Shown: piece by piece, positions 1 through 8,347 of the stretch | How positions within the stretch are numbered: position 1 is the first letter of the stretch | How the letters are laid out: each line of letters starts with the position of its first letter | From: Paenibacillus sp. S150 | GTDB lineage: Bacteria > Bacillota > Bacilli > Paenibacillales > Paenibacillaceae | DNA: 36,490 nt | Direction of reading: 5' to 3' | NCBI RefSeq assembly: GCF_019352175.1 | Contig: NZ_JACBYI010000057.1 | Coordinates: 1 to 36,490 of the forward strand | Position numbers and translations under genes: made by a program | The notes under the pieces: generated by a model | The model's database searches: none | What the model saw: the letters and a program-made list of their open reading frames with translations, nothing else | Told to the model about the DNA's origin: nothing

Positions 1-27
1 ACCGACGTATTTTATGGTATTCTTCAT
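1..27 (-). CDS. IS110-family transposase, N-terminal fragment cut by the window edge
   Basis: Only nine codons are visible (MKNTIKYVG). They follow a strong ribosome binding site, AAAGGAG, on the minus strand at about positions 35-41. Many IS110-family transposases of Paenibacillus begin with this type of sequence and continue into a GLDVSKE motif that carries the first catalytic Asp of the RuvC-like DEDD domain; that residue would lie just outside the window. IS110 enzymes are DEDD recombinases guided by an element-encoded bridge RNA. The family call rests on recall of this N-terminus, so it is tentative. The long untranslated region upstream (28 to about 330) fits IS110 architecture. Confidence 0.5.
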
Positions 28-59
28 AGTAACAGCTCCTTTCGCATGTAGCTCTGAAA

Positions 60-295
60 TGGTTTCCACTTCCATTTTAACCTACGGTGTGCGAACAGGG
101 GCTGCCTTTCGTTCATCATAACTTAACTCTTTAGCTCTCTTCCTCTCGGTCGCATCGTCCCCTCCTCGTCCGCGCTAATTTCTAAAAGTGTGGTGATTTT
201 GTCGTGGCCTACGGCCAGTTAGAGGTTTCCACTCGCTGTTGTAGCCAGTTTTTTTGGATTTTGTAACCCCATAGGGGGAAATCCGGCTACAAAGG
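60..295 (-). ncRNA. candidate structured non-coding RNA (possible IS110 bridge RNA)
   Basis: This non-coding stretch directly upstream of the IS110-like start folds repeatedly when read on the minus strand. Positions 239-291 form nested stems: TGTAGCC with GGCTACA, then GGATTT with AAATCC, then CCCC with GGGG, separated by large internal loops. Next comes a GTGG/CCAC stem enclosing GGCCGTAGGCC at about 186-230, and an AAATGG/CCATTT hairpin at about 58-80. In IS110-group elements the bridge RNA is encoded in the left-end non-coding region before the transposase, which is this position. The ends of the RNA and of the element cannot be fixed from sequence alone. Confidence 0.33.
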
Positions 296-365
296 CGACC
301 GCTATCGCTGTTTGGGCTCCCTATCGGCTCTCCGGCCACTTTTTCGCCACGCTTCTAAGGTTCTT

Positions 366-424
366 TTCGTTCGTTCGTTTGTTCGTTTGTTCGTTTGTTC
401 GTTTGTTCGTTTGTTCGTTCGTTA
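366..424. repeat. TTCG/TTTG microsatellite
   Basis: A low-complexity tract of TTCG units, followed by about five copies of the octamer TTTGTTCG and a final TTCG. It lies just past the stop codon of the GH35 gene, which is read on the minus strand, and is not part of that protein. Such tracts can change length by slippage. Confidence 0.9.
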
Positions 425-435
425 GCAGCGTTCGT

Positions 436-2796
436 TCATTTCGTTAATCCCACCCGGTACACCGGAACAGCCGTAACGCTGCGGAACACAGCCGTTGCTT
501 CGCCGGTAAACTGCTTTTCGACCGCCATGGCGGCATCGGCAGCCACGGTTGTTACTCCTGTCCGCAGCGGCGTAGTTTCCAGAATGATCTCCCCGCTGCG
601 GATCGTATCCCTGAAGCGGGACAAGCCGATCTCCCAGGGAGCACCGTTATGGAAATGATCATGGAACAGCTCGCCGCCGGAGAAGGCATAGCCTACGTTT
701 CCAGTGTAATCGATGCTCAGCAGCACTTCTTCGGCTCCATCCAGTGTGCCGGGAGCGAGGTGAAGCGCGATTTTGTGGTCGTGGATCTTCCGGGTCTCCA
801 GCCGGATTTCCTTCGCCGGCAGCTTCACTTCATAGCTGTGGAACCACGCATCATTGTGCTGCGCGATGGAGCAGCCAGCATCCGCCGTTGTCCACTTCGC
901 AGCTGCCGCCGGACCTCCGGCATATTCCCGGAAGGAGAAGCTGCTCTGCCCGCTGCTGAAGAATTCGAGGCCGTCCTCCGTCTGAACAGGCGGAATCTCC
1001 GAGAAGATCAGCCGCGGCTGCCCGCCCTCCTCCAGCTCCCACAGCATGGAGGCTTCCCGGGCACTCATGGCATAAATGCGGATCTCCCTGGAGCCCTTCT
1101 GTTCAATCCGGATCATTGCGGAGCGGTCATGCGGGATTAGCACCGTGTAGTTGCCCTCTGCATCCTGCTCCACTGTTCCGGCGTCTGCTGACAGGGTCGT
1201 AATGCCCTCTCCCGCAGCAATCATGAATTCCCCGTCTATGCCCTCCGGCATGGAGAAGAAGTACGTGGCCAGAGCGGAAGATTCCACCACAGTCACCGGC
1301 TGGGCCGTAGCATAACGGAGATTCAGCCCGTCCAGCGCAAAGTTGAACGGCAGGATGAACGAGGCGTTGCGCCGGACGGCAAGGCGGCTTTTTCTTGGAA
1401 AATCAATCGTCTCCCCGGCCAGCTGAACGGCAAACCGGACATCCTTATGCGTGTCCATCTCCACATGATCCTGGTAGTTGTTGACGAACAGGAATCCGGC
1501 GCTGCCGTCTGTGCGGACCGCATACCGCAGCGTATGCGCATCTTCAGGGGTGATGGCCTCCGCTCCCTGCGGAAGCACCGTAGCCATTGGCGCCAGCCGC
1601 CCGGCGAACCGGCGGAGAAAATAATGCAGCGGCCGCAGCAAATGGGCCGAATCGCGGACCTGGCCAAACTCTCCGATCGGGGCCTGGAAATCATAGGTGA
1701 TCCTTGGAGTGGTGCTCTCATTCAGATAACCTGTCTTTCCCACCGGATTCGTACCGCCATGGAACATATAATAGCCGACAAAATTGCACCCGCCCCCGAT
1801 CTTCATCAGGCTCATCGCCATCACACTCTCCGGCTCCACCCGGAACCGCGACAAATACCAGGTCTGCATGCCGCCGCCCATCTCACAGCAGGCAAACGGA
1901 TATTTCGTCTTGGAGTACGGAGGATCGAATTCTCCTGTCTCCGATTCTTCATGATGATAATTCACGAATACATACTCCGGTGTCGGCTTCTGATCCGGAT
2001 TCTGCTCGCTGATGCTCCATGGAGTATAAGCGTAGCCGCCATACAGCGGAAGCACCTCATCCTCCAGAAACGGCGCAGCTCCCCAGCCTGTACTGGTGTA
2101 TACCGGCGCAACCATTCCCGCATCGACGGCATACTGCTTGAGGATGCGCATATGTTCGGCCCCCGCCTCGCCCCCGATTCCGCCGCTCAGGTATTCATCG
2201 CCTTGCTTCGCGGTCAGCTCCCACAGGGCGGCCGCGGCATTGAATTCGTTCTCCAGCTGAATGCCGACCACAGGCCCTCCATCCTTGAACATCTGCCCCG
2301 ATGCCTGTGCGCCAATCTCCTGGAACAGCCGGTGCACATACTGCAGGTAGCCTTCGTCATTGGAGCGGACATCGAAGGAACGCCCGAACAGCCAATCCGG
2401 CAGCCCGCCGTTGCGGACCTCCCCGTGGCAGAAGGGTCCCACACGAAGGATGACATACAGCCCGTTCCGGGCGCACAGCTCCACAAATTTACGTAAATTC
2501 CGGTTGCCCTGCCATTCAAAATGGCCTTCGAGCTCCTCATGATGATTCCAGAAAATATAGGTGGCCACAATGTTGATTCCGGATATCTTCATCTTGCGGA
2601 TTTCCGCTTCCCAGCTGTCTTCCGGATAACGGGAATAATGAAATTCGCCGCAGACGGCAAAATACGGCTTGCCGTTCAGCTCCATATAGTAGTTCGTAAA
2701 GCTGATCTGATCCCCCTGGGGGTTGGTTCCGCCCAGCCGCAAGGTCGCCGGATAGATCTCTTTGGGGGCAATGCCCGCCTGAATGTGATATACCAT
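436..2796 (-). CDS. glycoside hydrolase family 35 beta-galactosidase
   Basis: This 786-residue enzyme is predicted to release terminal beta-galactose from oligosaccharides by a retaining mechanism. The N-terminal TIM barrel carries the GH35 signatures GEFHYSRYPEDSW (about residue 50), FWNHHE and VGPFCHGEVRNGGLPDW. The acid/base is probably Glu184 in LENEF and the nucleophile Glu305 in ACCEMGGG. The remaining ~400 residues look like beta-sandwich domains. No signal peptide is visible, so it should act in the cytoplasm on imported sugar. The ATG follows AAAAAGGAG at good spacing. A terminator after lplA (3003-3035) separates it from the importer operon, so it likely has its own promoter. A GC-rich hairpin at 2826-2840 lies in its leader. 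Confidence 0.92.
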   Translation of the reverse strand: MVYHIQAGIAPKEIYPATLRLGGTNPQGDQISFTNYYMELNGKPYFAVCGEFHYSRYPEDSWEAEIRKMKISGINIVATYIFWNHHEELEGHFEWQGNRNLRKFVELCARNGLYVILRVGPFCHGEVRNGGLPDWLFGRSFDVRSNDEGYLQYVHRLFQEIGAQASGQMFKDGGPVVGIQLENEFNAAAALWELTAKQGDEYLSGGIGGEAGAEHMRILKQYAVDAGMVAPVYTSTGWGAAPFLEDEVLPLYGGYAYTPWSISEQNPDQKPTPEYVFVNYHHEESETGEFDPPYSKTKYPFACCEMGGGMQTWYLSRFRVEPESVMAMSLMKIGGGCNFVGYYMFHGGTNPVGKTGYLNESTTPRITYDFQAPIGEFGQVRDSAHLLRPLHYFLRRFAGRLAPMATVLPQGAEAITPEDAHTLRYAVRTDGSAGFLFVNNYQDHVEMDTHKDVRFAVQLAGETIDFPRKSRLAVRRNASFILPFNFALDGLNLRYATAQPVTVVESSALATYFFSMPEGIDGEFMIAAGEGITTLSADAGTVEQDAEGNYTVLIPHDRSAMIRIEQKGSREIRIYAMSAREASMLWELEEGGQPRLIFSEIPPVQTEDGLEFFSSGQSSFSFREYAGGPAAAAKWTTADAGCSIAQHNDAWFHSYEVKLPAKEIRLETRKIHDHKIALHLAPGTLDGAEEVLLSIDYTGNVGYAFSGGELFHDHFHNGAPWEIGLSRFRDTIRSGEIILETTPLRTGVTTVAADAAMAVEKQFTGEATAVFRSVTAVPVYRVGLTK

Positions 2797-2825
2797 GTGA
2801 TGCCACTCCTTTTTGTTTTTTATAC

Positions 2826-2840
2826 CCCCACAAAGTGGGG
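2826..2840 (-). promoter_or_regulatory. short GC hairpin in the leader of the GH35 gene
   Basis: CCCCAC-AAA-GTGGGG is a perfect 6-bp stem with a 3-nt loop, about 15 bp upstream of the ribosome binding site. No T-run follows on the minus strand, so it is not a standard terminator. Its role is unknown; mRNA stabilisation or a protein binding site are possibilities. Confidence 0.4.
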
Positions 2841-2880
2841 CCTTGGCTTCGATGATGACTCAGGTACTTTGCGGGGACCC

Positions 2881-2995
2881 CAAAACATATAAATAAATTC
2901 TTATTCAGAAACGGCTTCACCGCCTTCTAAGGGACGGGGGGTTTCAGCGAGAAATAGAAGGATCATTTAATGTGCCAAGCCTATAAATTCTATTT
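2881..2995. repeat. dispersed intergenic repeat, copy lacking the 154-bp element
   Basis: CCCCAAAACATATAAA is followed directly by TAAATTCTTAT, then a GAAACGGCTTC segment, a GGGACGG block and GAAATAGAAGGATCATTT. The same succession appears around 16904-17180 and, in part, at 15938-16130. There a 154-bp element with terminal inverted repeats sits exactly at the point equivalent to 2893/2894. This copy therefore looks like the empty version of the site. Confidence 0.7.
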
Positions 2996-2996
2996 T

Positions 2997-3035
2997 AAAA
3001 AGGGGCTGCCCCAAAGCCATGCCTTGGAGCAGCCC
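2997..3035 (-). terminator. rho-independent terminator of the lplBCA operon
   Basis: Read on the minus strand, GGGCTGC pairs with GCAGCCC, with further pairing inside (TCCAA with TTTGG), and TTTTT follows. It starts 18 bp after the lplA stop codon, which is the expected place. Confidence 0.85.
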
Positions 3036-3052
3036 GGAAGCCGTTGCTATTA

Positions 3053-4633
3053 TTATTGCTGTGCAGCCAGGAAGGCGTCAATCTGAGTTTGCATTTCAGT
3101 CTGCACCTTGTCAATGCCAGCCGATTTCAGCTGCTTGATCAGATCTGCCTGACCTTTATCGAGATCCTCGATCAATCCATATTCCAGAGGAATAGCGTAA
3201 CGCAGCATCACGTTGCCAATGTTCGCCACTTCGTTCTTCACCGGAGTGGAGTCGAAGACGAAGGTTTCCAGCGGGAAGTGGTAGATGCTGGACTGCCAGC
3301 TGTTGAACATGTTGTCGGCTTCCACCGGATAAGCCGCATCTTGACGGTTCAGCGGGGAGTTCCAGCCCCAGTTCGAGAAGCCGGTGTAGCTGGCAGCCGC
3401 AGGACCTGCACTGTACTTGTCATCCCCTTCAGGAATATAGTGGGTTCCCGCAATGCCATACATCGTCAAGTCGTGAATTTCCTTGTCGTTCTGCAGCAGA
3501 TCGATCAGCATCAGGGAACGTTCTGCATTCTTCGAGGTTGCGTGGATAGACATCCCGTTCTGGGTCGAAATGGCGGCAATTTTCTTCTTGTCCGGAGTAA
3601 TGTCCGCAATCCCCAGCTCAACATCCGGTTTATCACGGCGCATTTCCGTGAGATTAGCCGCTACGCTGCCCAGGTTATAGGCATAGGAGGAAACCTTTTC
3701 CGCTTTGATATCCTGCCATACATCGTTTTTGTTGCTGACTACATTTTTGGACCACACGCCGTTGTCTGCAAGATCCTTGTAATAGATAAGCAGTTCTTTG
3801 AATTCAGGAGTGTCATAGATGTTGAATACTTGACCGGTAGCATCATCCAGCTTGTAGGCCAGCGGCACCAGGTTGGCATCCACCAGATTCCAGTCGTTGT
3901 TCTGCTCCAGGGTAGCCTGGTCAAGCTCGTGCCATTTCCAGCCGTCGGCAGGCTTTGCGCCGTATGCGGTTATGCCGGTTTCATTTTTGGCAACCGTTTT
4001 CAAATAATTGGCGTAGGATTCGAGGCTGTTGATTTCAGGCAGAGTGTATTTCTTGCGCAGATCCTCGCGGTACAGGACCACTTTGTCGGTAACCTCAACA
4101 TTGTTGTTGGGAACCATGTACAGCTTGCCGTCAACCTTCGCCTGCTCCCAGTTCACCTTGGGCATCGCTTCCCAGGTCTGCGGCATATAGGTTTGCAGCA
4201 GATCATCGGTCAGCTCCAGGAAGCCGCCCTTGAGCGCCTGATCGTTATAGAAGGCCCAGTTCGCTGTATACACGAGGTCAAAATCCTCATTTGCTGCAAA
4301 TTTCAGCGGATACTTCTGCGTCCAGTCCGACCAGTCAAGGAATTCTGTTTCCACGGTAGCGTTGATTTTTTCTTTCAATTTCGTATTCAGCTCTCCGAAT
4401 ACCTTGTCGTAGTCCGCGGGCTGGCCGCCGATCAGCAGCATTTTCAGCTTGACCTCTTTGGAGGTGTCGGGAGCGCCGGAATTGGCGGCTGCTCCTTCTG
4501 TAGCGGCTGCTCCGTTATTCGTGGCTTCCGCAGCTGTATTGTTGTTGTTGCCGCCTCCGCATGCGCTGAGAATGGTGCTCAGCATCATCAGCGATGCCAG
4601 CATAACCGTGAGTTTCTTTTTCTTGTTCATCAT
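3053..4633 (-). CDS. lplA: LplA/YtcQ-type sugar-binding lipoprotein of an ABC importer
   Basis: This 526-residue solute-binding protein captures an oligosaccharide outside the membrane and delivers it to LplB/LplC. The N-terminus is a lipoprotein signal (MMNKKKK, hydrophobic core, lipobox LSAC with the lipidated Cys at residue 25), followed by a Gly/Asn/Ala-rich linker. The C-terminal ~130 residues (from about SNWGWNSPLNRQ) resemble the DUF3502 region of this family. Length matches B. subtilis LplA. It is the last gene of lplB-lplC-lplA, 64 bp after lplC, and is followed by a terminator. The substrate is not visible from sequence; the flanking beta-galactosidases suggest a galactose-containing oligosaccharide. 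As usual for CUT1-type systems of this group, no ATPase gene is nearby; a shared MsmX-like ATPase elsewhere is likely. Confidence 0.92.
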   Translation of the reverse strand: MMNKKKKLTVMLASLMMLSTILSACGGGNNNNTAAEATNNGAAATEGAAANSGAPDTSKEVKLKMLLIGGQPADYDKVFGELNTKLKEKINATVETEFLDWSDWTQKYPLKFAANEDFDLVYTANWAFYNDQALKGGFLELTDDLLQTYMPQTWEAMPKVNWEQAKVDGKLYMVPNNNVEVTDKVVLYREDLRKKYTLPEINSLESYANYLKTVAKNETGITAYGAKPADGWKWHELDQATLEQNNDWNLVDANLVPLAYKLDDATGQVFNIYDTPEFKELLIYYKDLADNGVWSKNVVSNKNDVWQDIKAEKVSSYAYNLGSVAANLTEMRRDKPDVELGIADITPDKKKIAAISTQNGMSIHATSKNAERSLMLIDLLQNDKEIHDLTMYGIAGTHYIPEGDDKYSAGPAAASYTGFSNWGWNSPLNRQDAAYPVEADNMFNSWQSSIYHFPLETFVFDSTPVKNEVANIGNVMLRYAIPLEYGLIEDLDKGQADLIKQLKSAGIDKVQTEMQTQIDAFLAAQQ

Positions 4634-4697
4634 GACCGTGTTTCCCCCTAATCAAATAGTATTGGGTTTGTATATTGATAACCAGGTTGCCCTGAGA

Positions 4698-5627
4698 TCA
4701 TCCTTTGACTGCGCCGATGGTAAGGCCCTGCACAAAATATTTCTGAATGAACGGATAAGCAAGCAGGATAGGTCCTGTAGCCACAATGGTCATCGCCATC
4801 TTCAGGCTTTCGGTAGGCAGATCCGTATTTACAACCGCACCCGAAGCCATCATTGCCTTCCGCATACCGTCCATGTTGCCGAGCATTTTGTAGAGATAGT
4901 ACTGCAGCGGCATAAGCTCCGATTTGGAGATGAACAGCAGCGCGTTGTACCAGTCATTCCAGTAGGCAAGGGCAATGAACAGACCGATGGTCGCCAGTGC
5001 AGGCTTGGACAAGGGCACAATCAGCTGCATGAAGATCCGGAAATCGCCCGCTCCGTCAATTTTGGCGGATTCGGTAATGGCGTCGGGAATGCTGCTCATG
5101 AACGACTTCATGACAATGATGTAGAACACGTTCAGCAGCATCGGCAGAATCAGCACCAGAAGCGTATCCTTGAGATGCAGGTAGTTGACGATCATCAGAT
5201 ACCACGGCACCAGACCGCCGCTGAACAATGTGGTGAAGAAGAAGAAGAAGGAGAAGCGGCTGCGCCATTTAAAATCACTCCGGGACAGCACGTAAGCCGT
5301 CATGGAGGTTAGAAACAATCCAACAATCGTGCCGATGGCAGTAACGGATATGGTCACGCCATAGGCTCTCAGCATATCCGCCGGATACTTGAACAGCAAG
5401 CTGTAGGCTTCTGTCGAAAAGGCCGACGGGAAGATCTGGAACCCTTTTTCAATAATCGTGCTCTCCTCGCTCAGGGAAGAAGAAACCACCAGAATGAAGG
5501 GGAAAATACAGAACAAAGCAAGAATAGTAAGTGTTGTGTATCCGATGATCGCCAGCACCAGCCGGTCCGTGTTCGCACGCTTGCTCCGGACTGCTGCAGG
5601 TTTGACATTTGCAGTGGTTGAACTCAT
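4698..5627 (-). CDS. lplC: LplC/YtcP-type carbohydrate ABC transporter permease
   Basis: This 309-residue inner-membrane permease has six predicted membrane segments. The EAA loop that docks the ATPase is ESAKIDGAGDFRIFMQLIVP. The C-terminus QKYFVQGLTIGAVKG is typical of the LplC/AraQ type. An upstream in-frame start (5687) would overlap lplB; the chosen ATG at 5627 follows AAAGGGAGG and leaves a 19-bp gap after lplB, so it is the better start. It is the second gene of the lplBCA operon. Confidence 0.93.
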   Translation of the reverse strand: MSSTTANVKPAAVRSKRANTDRLVLAIIGYTTLTILALFCIFPFILVVSSSLSEESTIIEKGFQIFPSAFSTEAYSLLFKYPADMLRAYGVTISVTAIGTIVGLFLTSMTAYVLSRSDFKWRSRFSFFFFFTTLFSGGLVPWYLMIVNYLHLKDTLLVLILPMLLNVFYIIVMKSFMSSIPDAITESAKIDGAGDFRIFMQLIVPLSKPALATIGLFIALAYWNDWYNALLFISKSELMPLQYYLYKMLGNMDGMRKAMMASGAVVNTDLPTESLKMAMTIVATGPILLAYPFIQKYFVQGLTIGAVKG

Positions 5628-5646
5628 CTGGCATTGCCTCCCTTTC

Positions 5647-6573
5647 CTAGAATAAAGCACGATCCTTATCGTATCTGCGTACCGCATAGTTGGCCAGCAT
5701 GATTGTTACGAAGCCCAGCAGCGATTGATAGAAGCCGGCCGCAGCAGACATTCCGATTTCGTTGGAAGTGGTCAGCGAGCGGAACACGAAGGTATCGATA
5801 ACGTCGGTGGATGAGAAGAGCAGCCCATTGTTGCCGACCATGTTGTAGAACATCCCGAAATCTCCGCGGAAGATGTTGCCGATGGCGAGCAGAACCAGAA
5901 TGATTACTGTCGGCATCAGGTTAGGAACCGTAATCTTCATAATGCGCTGGAAAATATTCGCTCCGTCAATTTCAGCCGCTTCATACATCTCGGTATCGAT
6001 GCCGGTGATTGCGGCCAGATACATGATGGTTCCGTAGCCCAGCGTCTTCCAGGCAGACACGACCACGAGTATAACCGGCCAGTAAGCGGCAGTATTGTAG
6101 ATGTCAACCGGCTGCATGCCCAGTCCCTTCAGCAATACGTTGATAGTACCCACGTCGAAGTTGAACAGGTTGTAGGCAATGGCTCCGACCACAACCCAGG
6201 AAATGAAGTAAGGCAGGAACAATACCGTTTGTGTAATCTTGCGGAACCATTTGCCCGCCACCTCGAACAGCAGGATGCCCGCAAAGATCTGGAGCACGTT
6301 GTTTACAACAATAAATGCGATATTGTACAACGCCGTATTTCGTGTTACCCGCCAGGCGTCACCGGAATCAAAGAAGAATTTGAAGTTGTCCAGTCCGTTC
6401 CACGGGCTGCCGAAGACCCCGCCGGTATAATTGAATTGCTTAAACGCCAGTACAATTCCCGCCATGGGCACATAGGCAAACAGCAGGAAAAACAATACTG
6501 CCGGTGTCAGCATAAGGAGCAGGGCTCTATACTTCTTCACATCATCCCAGAATCCATGTTGTTTCTGTTTCAT
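5647..6573 (-). CDS. lplB: LplB-type sugar ABC transporter permease
   Basis: This 308-residue inner-membrane permease is the first gene of the importer operon. It starts MKQKQHGFWDDVKKYRALLLM, with the first membrane segment immediately after. The EAA motif is YEAAEIDGANIFQRIMKITVP and the ending NYAVRRYDKDRALF is typical of the LplB family. Six membrane segments are predicted. The 187-bp gap to yesN contains the yesMN terminator and a promoter-like region, so transcription probably starts here, likely under YesN control. Confidence 0.93.
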   Translation of the reverse strand: MKQKQHGFWDDVKKYRALLLMLTPAVLFFLLFAYVPMAGIVLAFKQFNYTGGVFGSPWNGLDNFKFFFDSGDAWRVTRNTALYNIAFIVVNNVLQIFAGILLFEVAGKWFRKITQTVLFLPYFISWVVVGAIAYNLFNFDVGTINVLLKGLGMQPVDIYNTAAYWPVILVVVSAWKTLGYGTIMYLAAITGIDTEMYEAAEIDGANIFQRIMKITVPNLMPTVIILVLLAIGNIFRGDFGMFYNMVGNNGLLFSSTDVIDTFVFRSLTTSNEIGMSAAAGFYQSLLGFVTIMLANYAVRRYDKDRALF

Positions 6574-6614
6574 TCTCCAGTCCCCTTTCCCAGTCGCTAT
6601 TTCTCTATAGCCTT

Positions 6615-6635
6615 ATTATAAAGAAGCGCTTACTT
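6615..6635 (-). promoter_or_regulatory. candidate lplB promoter -10 box with a cre-like site
   Basis: On the minus strand a perfect TATAAT lies at 6615-6620, about 42 bp before the lplB start. Immediately upstream is AGTAAGCGCTTCTT, containing the AAGCGCTT core of CcpA-binding cre sites, although its outer positions match the consensus poorly. No good -35 box is seen at 17 bp, which would fit an activator-dependent promoter driven by YesN. The assignment is inference. Confidence 0.4.
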
Positions 6636-6710
6636 GCTGTGGATTAGGCCTATCAACTAAAAGTAATACTTTTTCAACGATCGGTTAAAGCATAGGCTTT
6701 CCCAAAAGGC

Positions 6711-6749
6711 AAAAAAAATTGCCAGCGGCCTGAAAATCGGCCCGGGCAA
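6711..6749 (-). terminator. rho-independent terminator after yesN
   Basis: On the minus strand TTGCC and GGCC pair with GGCC and GGCAA around a GATTTTCA loop, followed by eight Ts. It lies 11 bp past the yesN stop codon and separates yesMN from lplBCA. Confidence 0.85.
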
Positions 6750-6760
6750 CGTTTGACTGG

Positions 6761-8332
6761 CTATATTTTATGCTTTTTGCGGTACTCTCCCGGCGTCATG
6801 CCGGTGATCTGCTTAAACTGCCGGTTGAAATAGATAATGTTCTTGTAGCCCATGCGTTCGGCGATCTCATATATTTTGAGGGTCGGATCGCTGAGCAGCT
6901 CGGATACCCGGCTGGTCTTGCGCTCGTTGACATACTCGCTGAAGGGCAGCCCGTATTCCTCCTTGAACAGATAGCCCAAGTAATTCGGCGTAAAGTCGAA
7001 GTGGGCAGCCACCTCTTTTAAGGTAATCTTCTTCTCCAGATTCTCCTCCACATAACGCATAATCTCATCGATCAGCTTGCGCTTCTGCCGCTGCCGCTTC
7101 ACATACAGCAGCTCCGACAGCTCGAAGAATCTGCGTCTGAGCCAGGACAGGATGTCATGGATGGTTTCGAACTGGAACAGAATATCCGGCTGATGGGATT
7201 CCCACTGGAGCAGCTCATACAGATTCTCGTTCTGCTGCTGAAGATCCGCATGCAGCTTGGAGGTGATGCGGATAATCAGCTCGTAGACATCCTTTTTGCC
7301 GGCAGCCGGCAGGTCCTTCGTGAACAGCTCCAGCAGATGATCGTCAATCGCCACCAGATCATACTGGATAATGGCCTCCAGCAGCAGTTCCACCGTTTGT
7401 TCAATGCGTGCCCCCGGAGTTCCCCGGGGCGAAGACTCTGTCGTATCGCGGATCAGGCGGTTCTTGCCGAGCAGCCATTTGGCACTCAGCGCTGCCTGCG
7501 CCTGCTGATAGGATTCATGCAGCCCTGCCTCTTCCTGGGCATAACGTCCAACGCCCACGGTCACCGTACAAGGAGAGGTCTCCGCCACCTTGCGGATAAG
7601 CTCCTCCAGCTGGCTCAGGAAGCTGTCCTGCGCAAGCGTGGCCAGAATGACAAAGCGGGTATGATGAACGGCCAGCAAGGTTCCCAGCTTGACATCCGCG
7701 ACAAAGGCCTTGATGATTCCGGCTATTTGTTTGGTGATCCCCCGGGTTTCTTCTTCGGACAGGCCCCGCATTTTCCATTCCAGATCATCAATTTCCACAA
7801 TCGCTGCCGCTGCGCCCTTCTGCAACAGCGGATTCAGAATACTGCGGAGATGCGGTTCAGCATATTCAGAAGAAGCTTCCTCGAACCAGCGCAGCAGGAG
7901 CTCCTTGTTCACAAGCGACAAGGCTTCGCTGAAGGAGCGGTCCTGTTCTCTCTCCTGCTCCATTTGGGCGCACAGGGAGCCCAGCATCCCATACAAATCC
8001 CTGTCTTCTACAGGTTTGAGCAGATAACCGGAAGCATTGATCTCTATCGCCTCTTTGGCGTAGCTGAAGTCCTCATGGCCGCTGATGAACACAATTTTGG
8101 TCTTGGGGTTGATAACCTTTGCCCTGCGCGCAAATTCCGTCCCGGTCATAATCGGCATCCGGATATCGGACAGAATGATATCAATCCGTTCTTCCTCCAT
8201 GATCTTGAGCGCATTGAAGCCGCTGCTCGCCGTTCCCACTACTGCAATATCCAATCCGCTGGCGAGCACTCTTCGCCGCAGCCATTCCAGATCAACAGCT
8301 TCATCATCTACCAGCAGTACGTTGATGCTCAT
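6761..8332 (-). CDS. yesN: YesN-type response regulator with AraC DNA-binding domain
   Basis: This 523-residue cytoplasmic regulator is the partner of the YesM kinase encoded just upstream. The receiver domain (1 to about 120) has the acidic pair VDDE, the phospho-acceptor Asp56 in LSDIRMP and the conserved Lys in YLLKPVE. A long middle region of about 300 residues resembles the degenerate GGDEF-like/linker part of YesN proteins. The C-terminal ~100 residues form two AraC helix-turn-helix motifs (IYEIAERMGYKNIIYFNRQFKQ, then GMTPGEYRKKHKI). AGGAGG precedes the ATG. It probably activates lplBCA and perhaps the GH genes. Confidence 0.93.
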   Translation of the reverse strand: MSINVLLVDDEAVDLEWLRRRVLASGLDIAVVGTASSGFNALKIMEEERIDIILSDIRMPIMTGTEFARRAKVINPKTKIVFISGHEDFSYAKEAIEINASGYLLKPVEDRDLYGMLGSLCAQMEQEREQDRSFSEALSLVNKELLLRWFEEASSEYAEPHLRSILNPLLQKGAAAAIVEIDDLEWKMRGLSEEETRGITKQIAGIIKAFVADVKLGTLLAVHHTRFVILATLAQDSFLSQLEELIRKVAETSPCTVTVGVGRYAQEEAGLHESYQQAQAALSAKWLLGKNRLIRDTTESSPRGTPGARIEQTVELLLEAIIQYDLVAIDDHLLELFTKDLPAAGKKDVYELIIRITSKLHADLQQQNENLYELLQWESHQPDILFQFETIHDILSWLRRRFFELSELLYVKRQRQKRKLIDEIMRYVEENLEKKITLKEVAAHFDFTPNYLGYLFKEEYGLPFSEYVNERKTSRVSELLSDPTLKIYEIAERMGYKNIIYFNRQFKQITGMTPGEYRKKHKI

Positions 8333-8347
8333 ATCGATAAATTCCTC

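Noticed and set aside
3044..4651. Long open frame on the plus strand (535 codons)
   Set aside because: It is exactly antisense to lplA, has no ribosome binding site and shows no family pattern, whereas the minus-strand protein is clearly a sugar-binding lipoprotein.
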